64,000 nucleotides of DNA, taken from contig JAEZZR010000002.1 in NCBI GenBank assembly GCA_023418505.1, positions 70,346 to 134,345 on the forward strand. The letters run 5' to 3'. Under the pieces are notes generated by a model. That model searched no databases and was not told the DNA's origin. It saw only the letters and a list, made by a program, of their open reading frames with translations. This DNA comes from Actinomycetes bacterium (GTDB lineage: Bacteria > Actinomycetota > Actinomycetes > Mycobacteriales > Mycobacteriaceae). Below, piece by piece: positions 61,294-64,000 of this stretch. The position numbers and the translations under genes were made by a program. Position 1 is the stretch's first letter; each line of letters opens with the position of its first letter.

Positions 61294-62264
61294 TGACTGC
61301 CTCCCACTGCCCCAGCTTGAATTAGTTTTCTGCTGTGGCTCGTCGTTTTCCTGCGGGGCTGAAGCCGGTTGATCCCCCACAGAAGTAGTGGAACACCCGC
61401 AATAGAAGTGACCACGCCAACGGGAGTTTCTGCTGGAGCCCATAGCGCCTGGGCAATTGCATCAGCTACAAGTAGGACTGTCGCTCCGATCAATGGTGCA
61501 ATTACCAGAAGCAACCGATGGCGTGGTCCGACAATTCGGTGTGCGACCACAGCAGCCATGAGCCCCAGAAAACCGATCGGACCTGTTGCAGCAACAGCAG
61601 GTGCCACCAAAAGAATAGCTGCGCTAACTGCAAGAATGCGCATGATTCGGGGATTAGCTCCAACGGAACTCGCTAAGGCATCACCGGCGGCGAGGGTGTC
61701 CAAGCCACGTCCCGATAGCCAAATAATCGGCATAACAATAGAAACAGTAACGAGACAGGGGACAATATCTTCGAATCTCACACCTCCCAGCCGGCCAGAT
61801 AGCCAGGACAATACGGTGGAGAGCTGCGCTTCATCTAAAACAAGAGTTATTGAAGTTAACGCAGAAAACATTGCTGAAATCGCGATTCCCAATAACACCA
61901 TTCGCTGTATGGCCGAGGCACCACCAGGATCGACTGATTGGGCACGTAAGCCGAATCCAACGGTAATGAGTGCAGCGAGCCCCGCTCCTAACAGAGCACC
62001 GGGTAACACGGCTGCTCCCGAGATGGAGCTTGTGATCGTAGTTGCCACAACAGCACCGAAAGCTGCACCTGCGTTCACGCCAGTGATTTCTGGATCCGCA
62101 AGCGGATTATGGGTCGCAGTACGTAGCAAAACGCCAGCTGCACCTAAAGCAATACCCACAATCGTCGCTGTAGCGAGTCTATCGCGCGCCACGGCGTAAA
62201 CTTCATCAGCTAATTGTGGCGCATTGATTGGCACAGTGACAGCGTCTAGACGCCAAACCCACAT
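61290..62264 (-). CDS. fecC: Iron-siderophore ABC transporter permease (FecC-like), start uncertain
   Basis: A FecCD permease with GAAGVLLRTATHNPLADPEITGVNAGAAFG and GPIGFLGLMAAVVAHRIVGPRHR. The first canonical start (ATG 62264) would cut off the first transmembrane helix: the same frame stays open for 52 more codons up to an ATT at 62420 and encodes a basic stretch (KRSPRS) followed by TGFAVAIALCLLFILGMWVW, a clear helix. There is no ATG, GTG or TTG there, but AAGGA lies 9 bp before the ATT. The protein probably starts at 62420. Confidence 0.9.
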   Translation of the reverse strand: MWVWRLDAVTVPINAPQLADEVYAVARDRLATATIVGIALGAAGVLLRTATHNPLADPEITGVNAGAAFGAVVATTITSSISGAAVLPGALLGAGLAALITVGFGLRAQSVDPGGASAIQRMVLLGIAISAMFSALTSITLVLDEAQLSTVLSWLSGRLGGVRFEDIVPCLVTVSIVMPIIWLSGRGLDTLAAGDALASSVGANPRIMRILAVSAAILLVAPAVAATGPIGFLGLMAAVVAHRIVGPRHRLLLVIAPLIGATVLLVADAIAQALWAPAETPVGVVTSIAGVPLLLWGINRLQPRRKTTSHSRKLIQAGAVGGSQ

Positions 62265-62474
62265 GCCAAGAATGAAGAGCAGGCACAGGGCAATTGCTAC
62301 TGCGAATCCAGTACTACGTGGACTGCGTTTATTGGCTGATGGCTTCCCTCCGCCCGATTGACTGGCGTTAGGCGCAACTCGGGCGGAGTTCTTCTCTAGG
62401 ATGCTACGAAGGAACGAAATAGCAGATTGTCCTTACGTATTTTTCGGCGGGCGAGATGGTCTCACGTGTGGCGA

Positions 62475-63407
62475 TTAGGACTGTGCCTGAGCTGTTTCGA
62501 TGATTTGATCCAGCATTGCTTCGGCAGCCAATGGGCCACGCGAACGGCTCCATGTGTCTTGTTCTACGTCAACAATCTCTGCAACAACATCGGCATAAGG
62601 GCTAGAACGGAATCCCTCGATGTCGTTGTACAAATACATCATGTTGAGGTTCATTTCTGGCAGTTTGTCGCCAGTTAGTTCCGCGACGTCTGTCTTGGAT
62701 TCGATCGCACTACGTTCCCCGGTGTATCCGTAGTCATAGCCGACTGCCTCCAACAAAGAACCAGGAAAAGACTTTTCGATCCAGGTGTAGAGGGTGTTCT
62801 TCGACCATCCGATGAGGGCAGTTCGGGTACCCGGTTCCACTACTTCTTTGGCCTGTTCAATCTTGTCTTCGATACGCTGACGGACTTCCTTCGCTTCATC
62901 TTCTTTGCCCAACTGCTTGACAATATCATCCATGGAATCGAGAACGTCTACGTAGGATGCATCCGAGTAAGCCTTAGTTTCAGCGATCTCTTCCAACTGC
63001 GGGATGATTGCTTCCTGGCGGGTAGGGCTAGCCAAAATGAGATCTGGCTCGAGAGACTGAATTACTTCCAGGTTTGGCTGCTTCGCCTGGCCAACGGAAG
63101 TAACACCATCTAGTTTTCCTTCCAAGGTCTGCGGAACCATGGACTGACCAATTTCAACGATGCCAACTGGCTCAACGCCCAGCGCTACGAGAATCTCTTC
63201 ATAACGCCAATCGAGGGCAACGACACGCTTCTCGCTTGAGTCGTTTGATTGGGATTCGGTGTTCTCGGATTCAGAACCGCAGGCAACGATGAACATTGAA
63301 CCTACGGCAGCGGTGATTAGAAGGAGGAGCGTCCGAAGGATAATGGAAGACCAGGGATTTTTTGTACGAGCTGCGTAAGACGTTTGGGCTCGATTAGAAG
63401 TTTTCAT
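62475..63407 (-). CDS. Iron-siderophore ABC transporter, substrate-binding lipoprotein
   Basis: A 310-residue receptor with a basic N-terminus, a hydrophobic segment and lipobox FIVAC, then RVVALDWRYEEILVALGVEPVGI and VIQSLEPDLILASPTRQEAI, the binding fold of ferric-siderophore receptors. ATG 63407 is chosen since GGAAT lies 8 bp before it; longer starts at 63413 or 63434 are possible. First gene of the second iron importer. No clear DtxR box is visible upstream. Confidence 0.9.
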   Translation of the reverse strand: MKTSNRAQTSYAARTKNPWSSIILRTLLLLITAAVGSMFIVACGSESENTESQSNDSSEKRVVALDWRYEEILVALGVEPVGIVEIGQSMVPQTLEGKLDGVTSVGQAKQPNLEVIQSLEPDLILASPTRQEAIIPQLEEIAETKAYSDASYVDVLDSMDDIVKQLGKEDEAKEVRQRIEDKIEQAKEVVEPGTRTALIGWSKNTLYTWIEKSFPGSLLEAVGYDYGYTGERSAIESKTDVAELTGDKLPEMNLNMMYLYNDIEGFRSSPYADVVAEIVDVEQDTWSRSRGPLAAEAMLDQIIETAQAQS

Positions 63408-64000
63408 ACCCATATTCCTAGCATGATTAAGCATTCTAGAAAAGGGTACCCTCCCCTTTTTTAGTGGCCGTTTTCATACGCCAACTAATGCTGGAGCTAG
63501 CCAACGGGCTGAACAAGAAAAACTAGGGGTCTCGTCGCTACTTCAGTCGATTACAGAGGCGCTAACCAAGGATCGAGACCCCAAGAAGATACCCCAGAAG
63601 CAACCGCAGCTTTCAATGCGGTTGTATCCAATGAATTGTTGGCCACCATCGTTAATAACACACATCGAGTAAGCGTCCGCTGTAAGCGGGCTCTTTCCAT
63701 AACCCGTACACAACTTCGTGGAAAACAAACTCGACACGACAAACGGGTTGGGTGCGCATTGCACAGTAGAAGCATCAAGAAAGACGCGAACGGGAGCCAC
63801 CGACTGTGCAATATGGGCCCTGATGGTGCAAAACCGTCGACAAAAACCAGCCCCAACGGCCGAAAACAGCCTCAGATTCTGTGCATATTGCACCCTCGAA
63901 GATGCAAGGCGCACAACCAAACACGTCAAAAACGCATGTTGCAGCTTGTTTAACTGTGCATTCTGCACCCAAAACAACCCACCAGCTAAACAGCGTGAAA
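63408..64000. other. Gene-poor right end with repeated motifs
   Basis: No reading frame here is credible as a complete gene. Present are an inverted repeat (GGGGTCTCG at 63526-63534 and CGAGACCCC at 63574-63582), a stop-free plus-strand stretch of about 80 codons (63428-63673) without a start, and a series of related 17-bp motifs at 75-bp spacing (63804, 63879, 63954). Confidence 0.5.
63750..63970. repeat. 17-bp motif repeated at 75-bp intervals, plus an inverted copy
   Basis: CTGTGCATATTGCACCC-like motifs lie at 63804-63820, 63879-63895 and 63954-63970, exactly 75 bp apart, and an inverted relative at 63750-63766. The middle copy contains the palindrome GTGCATATTGCAC with one mismatch. The 75-bp units share further bases beyond the motif but have drifted. 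More copies may lie beyond the edge. Confidence 0.65.

Noticed and set aside
63543..63977. 144-residue minus-strand frame in the right end, and overlapping small frames
   Set aside because: No ribosome site, repeats of the 75-bp period explain the apparent VQ-x-AQ pattern, no recognised family.

Overview
The window is chromosomal DNA of an actinobacterium of the family Corynebacteriaceae, most likely a Corynebacterium. The assignment rests on gene content and order: galU-glp(moeA-like)-rimJ-glpR, the mprA-mprB-htrA-mog-mscL block shared with mycobacteria, mctC with its DUF485 partner, gltA-FKBP and gltA/serC neighbours, rpf next to a cold-shock gene, and an XPB-type helicase pair. No phage, plasmid, CRISPR array or complete insertion sequence is visible. 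It is mostly ordinary core chromosome, densely packed, with frequent start/stop overlaps.

Layout. 1-4169 (minus): galU, a gephyrin/MoeA-like gene, an acetyltransferase and the membrane protein GlpR/SepX (cut by the left edge), matching the corynebacterial Glp-GlpR cell-division locus. 4239-6320 (plus): an enlarged 5-formyl-THF cyclo-ligase, a SAF-domain protein and MscL. 6327-11682 (minus): an SDR oxidoreductase, a small unknown protein, Mog, an HtrA/PepD protease and the MprAB two-component system. 11769-13706: a divergent ribosomal-protein cluster (L32, L31B | L28, L33, S14, S18), all in cysteine-poor, zinc-independent forms, with a terminator-containing leader ahead of rpmB. 13859-18944 (plus): an iron-type ABC importer, an AEC-family carrier and a TIGR03089 protein. 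18966-23242: purE/purK, a PH-domain membrane protein, Maf and an ATP-grasp-like protein. 23520-29627 (plus): sulfurtransferase, glpK, tRNA-Arg(CCT), a TM2 protein and a large membrane-anchored copper nitrite reductase. 29634-37861: a luciferase-like monooxygenase, a lipoprotein, gcvT, the mctC-type acetate/pyruvate symporter with its DUF485 partner, and CtpE. 37922-41127 (plus): XRE regulator, membrane protein and an ABC export pair. 41136-44925 (minus): ribokinase, nucleoside hydrolase, FKBP and citrate synthase. 45353-48661 (plus): serC, sepH and a DUF6928-type gene. 48703-53332: purine permease, DUF3027, DUF2771, cold-shock protein, Rpf and a small unknown. 53397-59307: XPB-related pair, DUF3239 and an alpha/beta hydrolase. 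59408-63407 (minus): a second iron-siderophore ABC importer. 63435-64000 has no convincing gene and contains repeated motifs.

Functional themes: cell division and envelope (GlpR, Glp, SepH, MprAB-HtrA, Rpf, MscL, GalU); iron supply (two ABC systems); carboxylate and C1 metabolism (MctC, citrate synthase, GcvT, cyclo-ligase, SerC); nucleoside salvage (nucleoside hydrolase plus ribokinase, NCS2 permease).

Two genome-scale patterns stand out that gene annotation does not explain. First, the 11-mer GCTTTACGACG occurs 13 times exactly on both strands (chance expectation about 0.03), plus five copies of a form one T shorter. All 13 exact copies lie inside genes and are read in four different ways. 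Second, many genes end in short tandem duplications that begin at or span the stop codon, often supplying extra stop codons. Both were found by eye and need a genome-wide count.
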